64,000 nt of DNA from Rhyacophila brunnea (taxonomy: Eukaryota > Arthropoda > Insecta > Trichoptera > Rhyacophilidae), in NCBI GenBank assembly GCA_022495005.1, contig JAGYXB010001600.1:1-64000 (forward strand), read 5' to 3'. Position 1 is the first letter of the stretch. Each line of letters begins with the position of its first letter. The translations under genes were made by a program, and so were the position numbers. Shown here in pieces: positions 23,162 to 34,750 of this stretch. The notes below the pieces were generated by a model. That model did not search any database. It saw nothing but the letters and a program-made list of their open reading frames with translations, and was not told where the DNA came from.

Positions 23162-23324
23162 GAACTGTCTTCTCGCTGGACTTAATCATATGCACAATTA
23201 AATCATTATTTACGTGTGCATTTTTAAATTCTCACCAAGTACTAAATAATAATATTAAATAAGTATATAAGTTTCATTTGATTGCGTGGCGCCCAGTTGT
23301 CCCGTTGCCGAAACGTCCTAAACC
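23162..23324 (+). mobile_element. Fragment of 9-bp-TSD TIR element, family M
   Basis: GCACAATTAAATCATTATTT, then GATTGCGTGGCGCCCAGTTG and AAACGTCCTAAACC, matches the right half of the element at 52652-53085. It starts exactly where the R1 copy ends, suggesting one inserted into the other before truncation. Confidence 0.7.
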
Positions 23325-23884
23325 CTCAATTTGCACCGGAGACCGTTATTTAATCTTAAATTAACTGAAGCAGTTTTCACATTTAAAGTATATAATATTA
23401 TTTCATTCAATATTCCTTAAGCTCTTCACGATCAATTTTACTTTAATTTTCCGGTTTTCGAAGCGCCATAACTGTGTACTTTTTACGAGTTTTGTCCCAT
23501 ATTCTTGCACCGGCATGAATATTCATGTAAGACTACCATATTCATAACAGGTTGTATGAGAAACAATAACTTTTTTATCTTCGTTATAACGTGTTTGCGA
23601 GTAAAATTATGAAAGGGGTTGGTGAAACATCCATAAATTTGCAAAGTTGTAAAAAATGCAGCGGCCACGAAAGGTAGATACTTACCTACTACGTAAGGAA
23701 TTTAGTCTGCTTTTAAAGCGTGCTTCAGGTAACTGAAGCTTCCCTTAGACTGAACATAATTTACGTTCGACACAGCCTTAAAATGATGAAGCTTGGCATA
23801 AAGACAAGTTTAAACCAGTTTTTCCAATCAATTTTTTTTCTGGAGGAGCCCAAATGTGATCAGGTTAGGTAGGGACATTGGAAT
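23325..23884. other. Unassigned
   Basis: No supported gene or repeat copy. Confidence 0.5.
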
Positions 23885-24497
23885 TAGAGGTAGGAAAACT
23901 GGTCAATTTTGAAGACAAAGTATACTTACTACCAGTATAAAAAATACTTGGTATCGAAACTTGTTCCAAAATACTTAATAGTATTTGGGACATTATTTAT
24001 TACACAAATTGTAACAATTACAAAATCTCGCACAAAATTTGAATTCAGTTTATAAGTTACGATTATTATAATAACTCTAAAAAATCGAGAAACTCGACGT
24101 GACGAAATCAGATGCGTAAATACCTATCAGTCTCATACTCAACAGGAACTAAAACTAACTCCATATTACTACGAACTTTTATAAAACGAACTTGTCACCA
24201 TTTCTGTCCTTCACTATACCAACTTTACAACTGGGGAGAAAGAGGGAGCAATGATGCCAATGACAGTTGAGTATATCACGCCTCGACATACGAGTATTAT
24301 GCTATCTCACTCGCGCGCATTTAATGTCAATGGTATTGAAAGTCTAACACCTAGCGAACGACTCGCGATGACTATCATCGCATGCGTTCGAACAAGTTTT
24401 TTGGAACAAGTTTATTGGGCCACTCGTGCCGAGTATAGGTAGTTGCATCCCAGACTTGAGTACACAAACTGGTGACAGTATTTCCAACTCCCCTCTA
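23885..24497 (+). mobile_element. hAT-like repeat R6, copy 2
   Basis: 613 bp from TAGAGGTAGGAAAACTGGTC to TTCCAACTCCCCTCTA, so the terminal TAGAGG is inverted at the far end. It shares the R6 landmarks with 4275 and 26805. The 8-bp flanks do not match. The 63-codon frame at 24251-24442 is within the repeat and is not conserved in the other copies. Confidence 0.7.
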
Positions 24498-25142
24498 GCT
24501 TAAGCCAGTTTTTTCGAATCAATCCCATTATCACCAGTCATAGACTAACATCATTTTTATTAAATAATTTGTCAGTCGAGATATTGATGAACGCCATTTT
24601 GATTTGTGATCTAAATTCAGTGTATTATTATGTTTTCTGAATGTGGATAAATTATCTGATATTGTACGTGTCATTAGACAGTAGGTATTTAAAACAATAT
24701 ACATATACCTAAGTATTTTTAATGTCTAGTTTTACAGGTTACATTGTAAAATATAAATTGTGTGACACAACGCATCTTGAATTCGAAAGCTTCCGAGATT
24801 GTTCGTATAATTAAGCAAACATAGTCGCTTTCTTTCAGTGATTCTCTTCAATACAACTGCCACCTTACCAATATAGTTATATATAATACAAACATAAGAT
24901 AATTCTACAATTATTATTTATTATGCTGTTTTAATTACGAGATATAGTACAGTTATTTTTAAGTACTAATATATTATACTATAAATTATGTTACTATCAA
25001 GTATAAATTTACATAGATAGAATGTGCATTTTAAACAGAGGTGTTTTAATGTAGCTACATTTCTACATAGTACCTAAGTAACATTTAATTATGTTTTTGT
25101 ATTATAATTTGACATAAGTGAAAATGCATAGTTACTTTAATC
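24498..25142. other. Unassigned
   Basis: No supported feature. Confidence 0.5.
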
Positions 25143-25260
25143 TTAAGGCTATATACCTAAGCTGAGGCATAGTCTAAAAAGATCGTGACTAGGCGATGCG
25201 CGGATTGTGCAAATGACGCGAGCCGAACGAAATATAAGTGTTGTAATAGTAAAGACTTAA
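25143..25260 (+). mobile_element. TTAA-flanked MITE, family T, left-end fragment
   Basis: TTAAGGCTATATACCTAAGC, then CATAGTCTAAAAAGATCGTG, matches the first 90 bp or so of family T. A TTAA at 25257-25260 follows, but the right terminal sequence is absent. Confidence 0.65.
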
Positions 25261-25910
25261 TGAATGGGTTATCGAGATTTAAAATAGTAAAGCAAATCAT
25301 GGTGTACTTATGGCTTTTCGGCTTCATAAATCAAATTAGTCAGCCAAATATGAAACTGCCGTAAAACGTATGAGATCATGGTGGAATTACTTTGTTAATA
25401 GTGCGTAGCATTGTTTTTATCCAATCTTTCTCATTTTTATTAATTTATGTGAAAAAATAAAGAGAATCGGCAACTTACACATGGGTATAAATCAAACTTC
25501 ATTCAAACTCAGTTTATTTCTAATGTAGTTATAAAAGTATTTTTTCTGTTATATTTTCGTTTTTATTTTATTTTCCATAAAAATTGATGAAAAAATCAAT
25601 CCCGAAAGTATCGGAATTATGTTTATCAATCCCGGGGTTCATAGGTATCAAAAATAGCTCGGATCCCGGGATTGGAATCCCTAGTCGTGAATAGTTAATC
25701 CAATAATAAGTCAATTCAATTTTATACTTAAGATGAGAATTTTATTTATCCTATTTTTGTATGTAGGTACTTGGTACTTAATAAAAATAATAACATATTT
25801 CTTTCCTCAACTAGATAATTTGTTAATTAATAATCTAAGCATGTATGGAGTTCGTTCATTTGTAAGCTACTTTCTAGCAACATACGTGTCTAAAGATACC
25901 GACTGGATAC
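25261..25910. other. Unassigned
   Basis: Contains a degenerate inverted segment (TCAATCCCGAAAGTATCGG, GGAATCCC, about 25598-25680). The 66-codon frame 25733-25933 has no recognisable domain. Confidence 0.4.
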
Positions 25911-26350
25911 CAGTGGCGAAGGGTGACTTTTGAAAAGAGGTAGGCTGTGGATATCTGAGAAAAAGATCACACTTGTCAAGTATATACAGGTCAATGAAAC
26001 ATAAAAAAAACTGACTGACAACATAAAATTGAGCGATGAGTTTAAATTACGTATTTTTCAAAACATTTATACACATCAATTATCAATACATAAAATTCTT
26101 TTTTAATTTTAAAAACAATCTATAATTATTAATATGCGATTAAACGCAATAGAATATTTTTTAAATTATCTAATTAGGTATTAATTATTTTGGAAAAGTG
26201 CAGTCATGGCAACAATATTATGCGCGAAGGTTTTAGGCTCTGCAATAGGTGCCTGTGATTATATAAAAATGTCAATATGTAATTAAAAAATATTTTTCTT
26301 TAGAAAGTAGGCTTTCAATAATCGCCTAGTAGGTAGTGTCTTCGCCAATG
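25911..26350 (+). mobile_element. hAT-type MITE, family H1, copy 4 (short)
   Basis: 440 bp, opening CAGTGGCGAAGGGTGACTTT and closing GTGTCTTCGCCAATG. Flanks CTGGATAC and CTGAATAT match at 6 of 8. The interior is about half the length of the 2942 copy, so it carries a large deletion. Confidence 0.83.
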
Positions 26351-26382
26351 CTGAATATTTATAGAAATAGAACGATTTCAAC

Positions 26383-26790
26383 CCTCTCAGTTACGTCCCG
26401 TGGGGTTAGGCGACTCGTGCGTTGAGGGCGGCACAGTATAAAGGACGGAGGATGAATGAACGAATACAAAATAAATATTACAACTTTCGGGAGAAGCGAT
26501 GGATTTCATGAACCAGACGATGCGGTCGGTTCATTAGAAAGTTATTGACATCTTAGTTTAAAAATAATCGAAGCATAAAAATGCTGACAACATAACTAGT
26601 GTTGTTTTGTAATACATAGTAATGTAATGGCGATTTATTGCAAAATTTTCACAGGAGTATCTACACATCTAAAACCTCCACTGTTTGAGAGTAAGTTTCT
26701 TGGAAATGTTCTAATTCTCAGGAGATGATGTCAATTTAAAGATTTTTGGTGTAGTCGAATGTTTAAGATGGTCGAAAATAAATAATAACA
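26383..26790 (+). repeat. Repeat R7, copy 1
   Basis: TTACGTCCCGTGGGGTTAGG, a GGGCGGCA stretch, CATTAGAAAGTTATTGACAT and AATGGCGATTTATTGCAAA align with 34112-34500. The start resembles hAT ends of the CAGTGACGTCCC type (another such end is at 57599). No matching right end was found. Confidence 0.6.
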
Positions 26791-26804
26791 AACTGGGTAA
26801 GTAC

Positions 26805-27463
26805 TAGAGATGGTAAAACTGGTCGATTTTGAACACCAAGTATACTTACTACCAGTATAAAAAATACTAAGTATATAAACTTGTTCCAAAATACTTACTA
26901 GTATTTGGAATACTATATAGATCGTTTGGCGTGCGTATGCGACATAAGTTTCATACTCAACTGAAACTAAAACCAACTCTTAATCTCTCAATTATTAGTA
27001 TTTTAAAATACGTATCGGCTCAGGGAACTCCGACTATGTATCGGCTTCAATATAATCGCTAAAAATATGCTGAGCTCCGCTTGACGAAAAGTCCCATTTA
27101 TTATAAAACAGTGATTATTATGATATTTAATTTTAAACATGTTTTGAGCGGTATATAACAAGCCTACGCCTGTGCGTCATCTCACCACTGTGCTGCCACA
27201 CAAAATTTATGACCTATTATTATTCATACATTCGAACTCAATAGACTAATAAATTAAAATATACCTATATTCAAGTGCTATTTCGTTCGTGCGCATTTAA
27301 TGTCGATAGTGTTGAAAGTCTACCAACTGGCGAGTGCACAGAACAGTGACTCGCGATGATATCATCACAAGTTTTTTGGAATAAGTTTATTGGCCCACAA
27401 ATACTTAGTATGGGTAGTTTCATCCGAAACTTGAGTACACAAACTGGTAACAGTATTTCCAAC
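26805..27463 (+). mobile_element. hAT-like repeat R6, copy 3
   Basis: Begins TAGAGATGGTAAAACTGGTC and ends near CAGTATTTCCAAC, lacking the last dozen bases of the family. The flanks share TAAGTAC (GTAAGTAC left, CTAAGTAC right, 7 of 8), supporting a hAT-type duplication. Frames on the minus strand here (26731-26976, 27271-27462) are repeat-derived. Confidence 0.7.
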
Positions 27464-28064
27464 TAAGTACCTAACAAATTTGTAGACAATTTGAAACTAA
27501 ACATAAAAAGGGATGTTTGCCTAGTGACGTCACTCGACCCTCTAGATACGGTTCAAACTTTTTGAATACCTGGAACATGTATTATTTTTCAGAAAGTGGA
27601 TTCTAACCTGGTAACACTATTTTTAGGTACAGTCGAACTCTGACCTTACAGAACGCCACAGAGCGAAAGCATCGTATTAACAATAAAAAAGAGCGAGAAA
27701 ATAGTTTGAAGAAAATGCGACGGCTTCACAAAAACCTTCGCACGGCTCTTTGAGCTCATCTCATTCGTATTAGCGTCGCCGAGGCCAGAATGGTAGTAAA
27801 CTTGAGAAGATATGTCAGAAGAATTTCGGGTACATACGTCGTTCAATTCGTTTATTAAGAACTCACATCAACATATAATAAAAGTGTGACATTCACAGTA
27901 ATATATATGTGACGGAGAATTCACGTATGTTATATATTATCAAAAGTTTTAATATAATAGTTTAATTAAGGCTGGGTTCCTCGCGTGAATCGATGAATAC
28001 CAGCAATACTCATTGCACTTCGGGTCAGTTATAAAATTTTTAAAGAACTGACCCCGAAGTTTCT
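27464..28064. other. Unassigned
   Basis: The 66-codon minus-strand frame at 27646-27846 shows no recognisable domain. No repeat seen elsewhere here. Confidence 0.45.
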
Positions 28065-28145
28065 CGAATGTTTCTCAACCTTTTTACACCTGCGGAAGAC
28101 TGAAAATAGAAGAAACGTTTTGCGGACCGCTAACGCAGAAATAAA
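28065..28145 (+). mobile_element. hAT left-end remnant
   Basis: GAATGTTTCTCAACCTTTTT followed by TGCGGACCGC resembles Charlie/SPIN-type left ends (GGTTCTCAACCTTTTT, then a GCGGACC-like stretch). No right end was paired. Confidence 0.45.
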
Positions 28146-29119
28146 AAATATTAATTATATAGTACCTAACTATAATACCCATCTGATCGCGGTTGATTTC
28201 GTCACGTAGAACCATTAATCTAGTTTAAGAACAACAACAATTAATAATTATTAAATATATGTAGCATAAATCTTGTTAAAAATTCAGTATGTTAATCTGC
28301 AGTAATGTCGACGAAATTGCGCTTCAGTGTTTGCCATTCAACGATCCAACTGTAACTACAGATTTTCAGTATACAATACATTATTATAATGATATATTAT
28401 GTTTTATTAATATAAAAATAAAAATATGGGGCCACATACTAATGTTAGTATGGTCAACCAATTATGGATCGCAAAAATGCATCAGCGACCGACGAAACGC
28501 CGGTCGCCAACTACTAGTTTAGTGAGCCTGTTTTTAAGTAAAGATATTCGTTTTTTTGCTATCCATGGTATCCTTAGTAAGCGCGTGTATAGTATGTTTC
28601 TTTTTCTTGTGTAGTCCAAAACATAATAACATAAAGAAAGACGAAGAATATCAGAGTTTTGGCCAGGTGAACTATGTTCCATTTTTATATAGCACCATTT
28701 CATATTTTGTTCAGCTCTGGCAAGCATCTATTTGCGAGGTTAATATTTTATGGGTATAACAGGCATGTCCAACTTCAAGTAGGCTGTGATCTACTATCCA
28801 TTATCACAACCAATCTGTCAAATTTTCATTTTTCAACTTGAACAATCGTTTTTAATTATGTTTAGTCTTCTTTTGGACACTTATTGCACTCATCGTCGAT
28901 CTATTCTCCAACTGTACAAAGAGCCTACTGCGCGACGGTAAGGAGAACTACGCCTTAGGTTAATACAAGGAGATTCACATCTTTTTTCTCCTCACTTCTG
29001 CGGCAGGCCGTAAATTATGCAATATTAATCAAGCGATACGACGAGGACACACGGGCGTCCTCACGGTTAATTTGAAAAAGAATTTCACTTAATCCGTTCA
29101 AAGGAAAAAGAAGAAATGG
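28146..29119. other. Unassigned, overlapping short frames
   Basis: Several overlapping frames of 62-81 codons on both strands (28289-28759) reflect a low density of stop codons, not a recognisable protein. CAGGCATGTCCAACTTCAAG at 28761 resembles another hAT left end, unpaired. Confidence 0.4.
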
Positions 29120-29500
29120 TTAAGACGATACATCAGTGAAACGCAAATAATTTTTAACTATTGGCGCGACGAAATTTTGGACTCGCTGGCATTCGGAGAG
29201 CGAACGTTGAGGTGCCAATACGTCATTTTGTTTCGTGATGGCGACGGGGGTATTAATTCTTAAATCATGTAAAGATGACTAAAAACGTTACCCATTTACT
29301 TGAAAAAGAAAACATGTCAATGAATAAATTATTCTTGTTACTAATAAAACAATAAACAGAACATTAAATGGTCGCATGTTGGATTTATATGACAAATTAT
29401 ATTTCGTTCGGCATGCGTCATTTGCACCCGCGACCCGTAATCGGCGCATCGCCTAGCCACGATCTTTTTAGACCATGTCTCAACTGAGGTATAGCCTTAA
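29120..29500 (-). mobile_element. TTAA-flanked MITE, family T, copy 4
   Basis: 381 bp from TTAA (29120-29123) to TTAA (29497-29500). Ends TTAAGACGATACATCAGTGA and CAACTGAGGTATAGCCTTAA. It carries the complete family interior and is one of the longest copies. Confidence 0.85.
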
Positions 29501-29942
29501 TGCTTCCCCTCAAAATACCAATGAAATCATATTACCTATAAGTACTATAACGAAATTATAACGTTTTATAGTCCAAAATCCATATCGCGTTCGAAAATGT
29601 TGGACATACCTGTTATTTACAATAATATCACCACCTACCAAAACAGGTACATACAATATAAATTTGTACGTCATGAAACAATCTATAGCGAAAATACATT
29701 TCTTTAAAACCGGAACTGTCGGCATATCAATATAATCAAATGCCGAATAAAAAAACGAGCATTAATTAATTATAGAGTGAGTGGGTGGAAGGCAAATCTT
29801 GGCGGGCTATTTTAATCAAATTGTTTGACTGCACATTAGCCGTGTTGCGTTTTAAGTGATTGCATTTGCATTGCCACGCAGTGCGTAGACTTTGAATTAC
29901 AGAACGTTTCCGGTGGTGGTTCGAAACTTAAATCTCGTAAGT
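29501..29942. other. Unassigned
   Basis: The 71-codon minus-strand frame 29510-29725 has no recognisable domain. Confidence 0.45.
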
Positions 29943-29947
29943 AGAGT

Positions 29948-30445
29948 TGGGTATTTCCCGAGAAAATCTCAATCTCGAGATTCGGGATTTCTAGAAAAGA
30001 ATTCTCGAGAATTCTCGAGATATCGGGAAATTTAAAAAAACCTATAAAATCCTAAAATCAGTGTAAACAGGCAAATCCCAAAAAAATAGGTTTTTTTTAT
30101 TTATGTTAGAAGACAAACAAAATAGAAGTAGGAAATCAAAAATAATTCAAAACATTACTTATTAAAATGGGATTTCTAAAAACACAGACTGTCAATCGCT
30201 GTCTCTGACAATCGCGTACGCTTTTGAGACACAAAATTCCCTGATGTTCGACGTTGGCTTAATTGTGTTAAATGGCCCCCGATCAGTCTTTGAACTTTTT
30301 GTGTTTTCTGTCCGCTTTCCGAAATCCCGAATCCCGAGAAAAAATTTTCGAGATCCGGAATTTCCCGAAATGTTTCTATTCTCGAGATTCGGGATTGAAA
30401 ATCTCGAAAATTTCTCGAGAATTCCCATCGGGATATTCCCGAAAC
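29948..30445 (+). repeat. CTCGAGAA palindromic repeat R3, copy 1
   Basis: Opens TAGAGTTGGGTATTTCCCGA and contains many overlapping CTCGAGA and TCGGGA words, clustered at both ends (29955-30030 and 30325-30440). The left end recurs inverted at 61225-61372. The TAGAGTTGGG start resembles hAT-type TAGAG ends. Four overlapping frames of 74-96 codons on both strands (30176-30496) arise because the self-complementary words avoid stop codons in several frames. Confidence 0.65.
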
Positions 30446-30629
30446 AGTTTGCAAACAGTTACACAAGATTGTTTTGAAAGCTATACATGTTTTTAAATGG
30501 AATGCAACTAAATAAGTTTTGATTTTTTTTGCTTATTTATGAAATAGAATAAACGTTCGAAGGTTTTTATAAGTCATATTAAATAAAATAAAATATTATA
30601 TACTATGTCGTCACAATAGTTGACAATTT
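30446..30629. other. Unassigned
   Basis: No supported feature. Confidence 0.4.
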
Positions 30630-30760
30630 TACAGAGTGACACCGGTGTCGCACTCGATACAATATAGGAGGCCTTTGTATACGAATAAAGGGGCATTTGT
30701 GTTATATTTATGAACGCCCCAAAGCTAATGAGTAAACGCGTGTCCGGTACACTTAGTAGG
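30630..30760 (+). mobile_element. Half of foldback element F, single arm
   Basis: GTGACACCGGTGTCGCACTC, then ATATAGGAGGCCTTTGTATA and CCAAAGCTAATGAGTAAACG, corresponds to one arm of the foldback at 40178-40497. The second arm is missing; different sequence with GTACGTAGTAGTACGTCACAA follows. Confidence 0.7.
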
Positions 30761-31505
30761 TACGTAGTAGTACGTCACAACGATGTCATATGACGTCATG
30801 TCGCCGGGTGACTTCATGTCACGAGTTACAACATAAGTGTAGGATAGGATAGACTCGTAATTGAGCATTCTATTAGTAGTTATAGCTTGAGGCCAAGTGT
30901 CCATCGCTAAAATCATAGACAGTAGTGTCTGATTATGGAGTATGGACGTGGGAAGGTGTCCGTCGGGGAAGCGACGTCACGCGATAAGGTAATAGCTGCG
31001 ATAGCGTATCTCATTCAAAGAAATGCAGTCCGCAGCGTATCGCTACTACCGATGGATGTGGTTAATGGTCGTTTCAGGGCGCACTATAAAGCCTAGTATC
31101 GACATAAAACTTCCTGCAAACAATTTATAAATTAATGTTAATATGTATGTAAACTTTTGACGCTACACAGATGCATATCCACAGACAATGATTGGTTGAA
31201 ACTCAACGCGTGGCCACACCGACAATCATTGTCATAATAGCATTAAATGTAGGTAGCTTCCATAGTCCACACCGTAAAAAAATTACGCGTTTTAATCAAA
31301 ATAAAGCTGCACTAGATTAAGCGTCGCTACTTCCGATAAAAGAGTAAAAGAAATCTTGCAAACATGTCCACACTTGTTGGTCAACGGATTTGAATACTTA
31401 ATATGTTTTCCACCCGGAGTGACAAGTGAGTGAGAAGACAATAAAAACATTAGCATTCATATACAGATTTTAACTGACGTGTTCTTACTGTGTCTAATAG
31501 TGTGT
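30761..31505. other. Unassigned
   Basis: Locally CpG-richer at 30940-31080. GACAATGATTGGTTG and CGACAATCATTGTC around 31182-31235 form a short imperfect hairpin. No gene recognised. Confidence 0.4.
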
Positions 31506-31890
31506 ACTAAGGCCTGAACAAAAACGAACCATAAGTGAGAGTGTGAAGCATTCGGCACGCTTATTTATTATATTCGCACTATACGACTCGTTAGAGTAAG
31601 ATAGAATTTCTACGGCTGAATTAAATATTTTTTCAAAACGTCGCCGGTAAAAGTGGATTATATTAGACTTTTAATTCATTTAATAAATGCGAGCACATGC
31701 TAAATTGAAATTTATTATTTTTGTGTTAAATATAAAGTTAGTGGTAATTATTTTTAGTTACTTTTGTAGAACAAATTGTTAACTAAGTATATTGAGTTTA
31801 AATTTGGTAGCCGTACTGAGAAGCAATACGATGGTATAACGTTACATAGTTAAGTTGATACGCAAGAAACACGGCTTTATTTGCCGAAAA
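31506..31890 (+). repeat. Repeat R9, copy 1
   Basis: Aligns with the reverse complement of 60108-60528. Shared landmarks are GCATTCGGCACGCTTAT, GTTAGAGTAAGATAGA, TTTCTACGGCTGAAT, AAATTTGGTAGCCGTACTGA and GAAACACGGCTTTATTT. About 400 bp, no shared open frame, so a non-coding repeat or old duplication. Confidence 0.65.
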
Positions 31891-32337
31891 ATATGCCCTC
31901 TCTATATATCATTACTCTATTACGCATTTATTTTTGTAAATGTAATTTAAACTAATAATTTTTGTAATTGATGTAAATATTGTAAATGGTCGGTTCAAGT
32001 GACCAGAATTCTCCGCCGAAACGGATTGTACCGGCCGACACACGTGCGACTGTGACGTCACGCTACGCCAGAGGTGAATCAATGTTAATTTATGTAAATT
32101 TCGCAATAAGCAGTCTCGCATAAAGCCGAGTGATTTTTTTCAGTGCAAGACTATTTCTGCAAATATTTATAAACTACACGCCGGCGGCTCCTTGACCTAG
32201 CTCGTTTTATGAGTACATATATTTATATACTTATTGCATAAGAGAATTTATCGAACTTAACATATTATAATTTATTAAGTCAGTGAAGAACTATATACTT
32301 CGTGTTAGTTTGTGTTATTAATACATTTTCTTTCTTT
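31891..32337. other. Unassigned
   Basis: The 69-codon minus-strand frame 31912-32121 has no recognisable domain. Confidence 0.45.
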
Positions 32338-32569
32338 CGACCATGTCCGATCCTAATAGGATCATATGGGCCTCCACAGAGTGGAGGTTTGTATTAACAG
32401 ATTTTATTTTTACGAGAAATGGATGTCAGCGACTTGCTCAACCTATTAGGTCCATTCTCTGACTCATACACAAATCGAAAAACAATATGTGTACTTGCCA
32501 GACCCAGGATTCGAACCTGGGACCTTCGAATCTATAGGCTGGCATTTAAGCCACGCGGCCATCGTGGGT
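32338..32569 (-). repeat. SINE B, full copy on minus strand
   Basis: On the minus strand the head reads CCCACGATGGCCGCGTGGCT (A-box region) with the B box GGTTCGAATCC (32508-32518) and GGGTCTGGCAAG after it. The body contains ACCTAATAGGTTGAGCAAGT and ATCCATTTCTCGTAAAAATA, and ends near ATCGGACATGGTCG. The same family lies at 48128 and, as a head fragment, at 10101. Confidence 0.8.
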
Positions 32570-32828
32570 GTAACACGTGGGTGTGATTATCTGTAATACA
32601 TTATTACAGATAATGTTAATTGAAATCGTCATGCTTATAGTATAAAATCTATCGATGTAAGATTTGTAAAACTATCCCAAAATCAGCCAAACAATAAATA
32701 ATTGTCGCTCAATTTGACATAGGTATAAGTAAAAATAATTCAAGATTTTTATTGTTTAAAATAATTGCTGTTCAAAATAATTGTCGTTCAATTCATACAG
32801 TGCTGACGACACGGTTGCCGTGTCGGCA
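32570..32828. other. Unassigned
   Basis: A short repeated word, ATAATTGTCGCTCAA / ATAATTGTCGTTCAA, occurs at 32697 and 32776. Nothing else. Confidence 0.4.
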
Positions 32829-32890
32829 TTAGATGGCCATTAGATACAATTAGCATGTTATTTAAATGTGGTAATTAAATAGTAATTAAC
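32829..32890 (+). repeat. Repeat R10, copy 2
   Basis: GATGGCCATTAGATACAATT, then AGCATGTTATTTAAATGTGG and AATTAAATAGTAATTA. Preceded by ACACGGTTGCCGTGTC, a small perfect hairpin. Confidence 0.6.
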
Positions 32891-34111
32891 TGGTACTGGT
32901 ATGCGAATAATTATGTATTATGTATAATAATTTAAAATGATCGGTAGAGGATGAGAACAATTTAAAATGTGTTTTATTAATACAAAAATAAGTAAATAAT
33001 AAACAAATTGTAAAAAAAATTAAATCAATTATTATTCCTCAGCAAAACTTTTGGATCCCACATGGTGGATCTTCTATTAAACTTTTTTTTTTACAGGGAA
33101 TGGTTACGTATTAATAAGTAAAACATGTTTGAAGATTTAATTCAGAAATATTATTTACCTCTATTACGCACCCCCTTAAAATGTTGTACGCGAGCAAGAC
33201 GACGACTTTTTAGCATATGAAAGGTAAGTGCATAATGTCACTTTCTAACTATAGCGAGAGCATAAAATAGATGACCGAAGAACTTGCAAATATGATATAT
33301 TGTAGAAGTAAACAGGGTTTAAAATAAAAAATACAAAGACAATAAACAATATTCTCTTTGACCATAAAGTAAAATTATTCCAGTCGTGACAATCTTCCGC
33401 AGAGATAGGACCTCACCGATCTTTGTTTCATTATTTATTCAATTGTTGCAAACAATTGGTTTGTGGATCAAAAAGAAAATTTCAAGTGTGGGAATTAATC
33501 GCACATCGCGTTTTTCAAAATTCACATAAACTAAATAATACCAAACAAAAGTAACGTATCACATTTTAAAAATATAAGTTAACTTAGTTTTGACAACTAG
33601 TATGAATTACTGTGGAAATTCTCGTTTTAGTAGACCCTAATAATTAATAAAATCGAAAAATATTAATTGATAGTATTTATGTTTGATGTCATAATGCAAA
33701 AACAATGTATGCTCTATCCTACAAGTATAATAATTATGAGCTATCATTTATTTTTGAATGAGTGTTTTCATAGTTGTATGTGCTACTATTATATCTGAAT
33801 ATAATGTAGGTACTTACAAGAAATACTATTAAGAATACTTACTCAATTTTTTTAAAATTAATTTAACCGCAAAGAAGAGCAAAATATATTATGTTTCGTC
33901 GATACACCTATTCATTTTTGAGTGTTACAATAATCTATTGACAATAGTGAGAACTATTTCTTTCCATAGTGAACATCTACTATTTGGCAGTTGTCGATCA
34001 TTGTGAAATCATCCATTTCTGATGTGATTTACTTTGTGAATACAGTACCTACAGAATAATATAACTATAGAATAGCATATTGCCTAAATTTAAATAAGTA
34101 ACATAATTAAT
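32891..34111. other. Long unassigned stretch
   Basis: AT-rich, no supported gene, no repeat seen elsewhere here. Confidence 0.5.
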
Positions 34112-34500
34112 TGTTTCAGGATCAATGACGTCCCGTAAGGGTAGGCATGTCATGCGTTGCATATGGGCGGCAAACGAAGTAACAAATATACATAAATCAA
34201 CTTTTGAGAGCAGTGGCAATTTTCCATGAAGCATACGATAAGGTGTCTTCATTAGAAAGTATCGAGATCTTAACTTTAAAATAATCATATACATACTGAC
34301 AACTAATTATTGTTGTACTGTAATACCTATTGAAATATAGATTGCAATGGCAGTTTATCGTGCGGGCAAATTTATCAAAAGGGTGCCTCAAAGGCTATTA
34401 TTAGAGAGTAGAATGGAAATAATAAATGGAATCAATTTAAGATTTGAGTATATTTGAATGTTTATATATAAGCATAGCTGAAAATAAATAATAAAACAGG
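34112..34500 (+). repeat. Repeat R7, copy 2
   Basis: ATGACGTCCCGTAAGGGTAG, GGGCGGCAAA, TTCATTAGAAAGTATCGAGA and CAATGGCAGTTTATCGTG align in order with 26383-26790. Short frames on the minus strand here are not conserved in the other copy. Confidence 0.6.
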
Positions 34501-34748
34501 TAAGTAGGAAGGTACCTAAAAAAAAATCAGAAAAGATGGACGGCGTTCGAATTGAGAGCAAACGTTGCTCTGAGTAAACACGTTGATTGTGTATTGTGTC
34601 AGTTTGACGATCAGAGATACCAGATCGAATATTGGATTTTGCTGAAAGTGTCGGAAGGCATGAAGTTTTTAAATATTGTCCCTATTAAAATTGTCAGGGG
34701 CCCTATGAATTTCGATAGCCTTCTTTATTAATCGTGAAAAATGTCCAT
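34501..34748. other. Unassigned
   Basis: No supported feature. Confidence 0.4.
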
Positions 34749-34750
34749 TA

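Noticed and set aside
30176..30496. Overlapping 74-96-codon frames
   Set aside because: They exist on both strands because of self-complementary CTCGAGA words in repeat R3.
32500..32569. Functional tRNA gene on minus strand
   Set aside because: Part of SINE B with a shared non-tRNA body; anticodon and acceptor stems do not pair properly.
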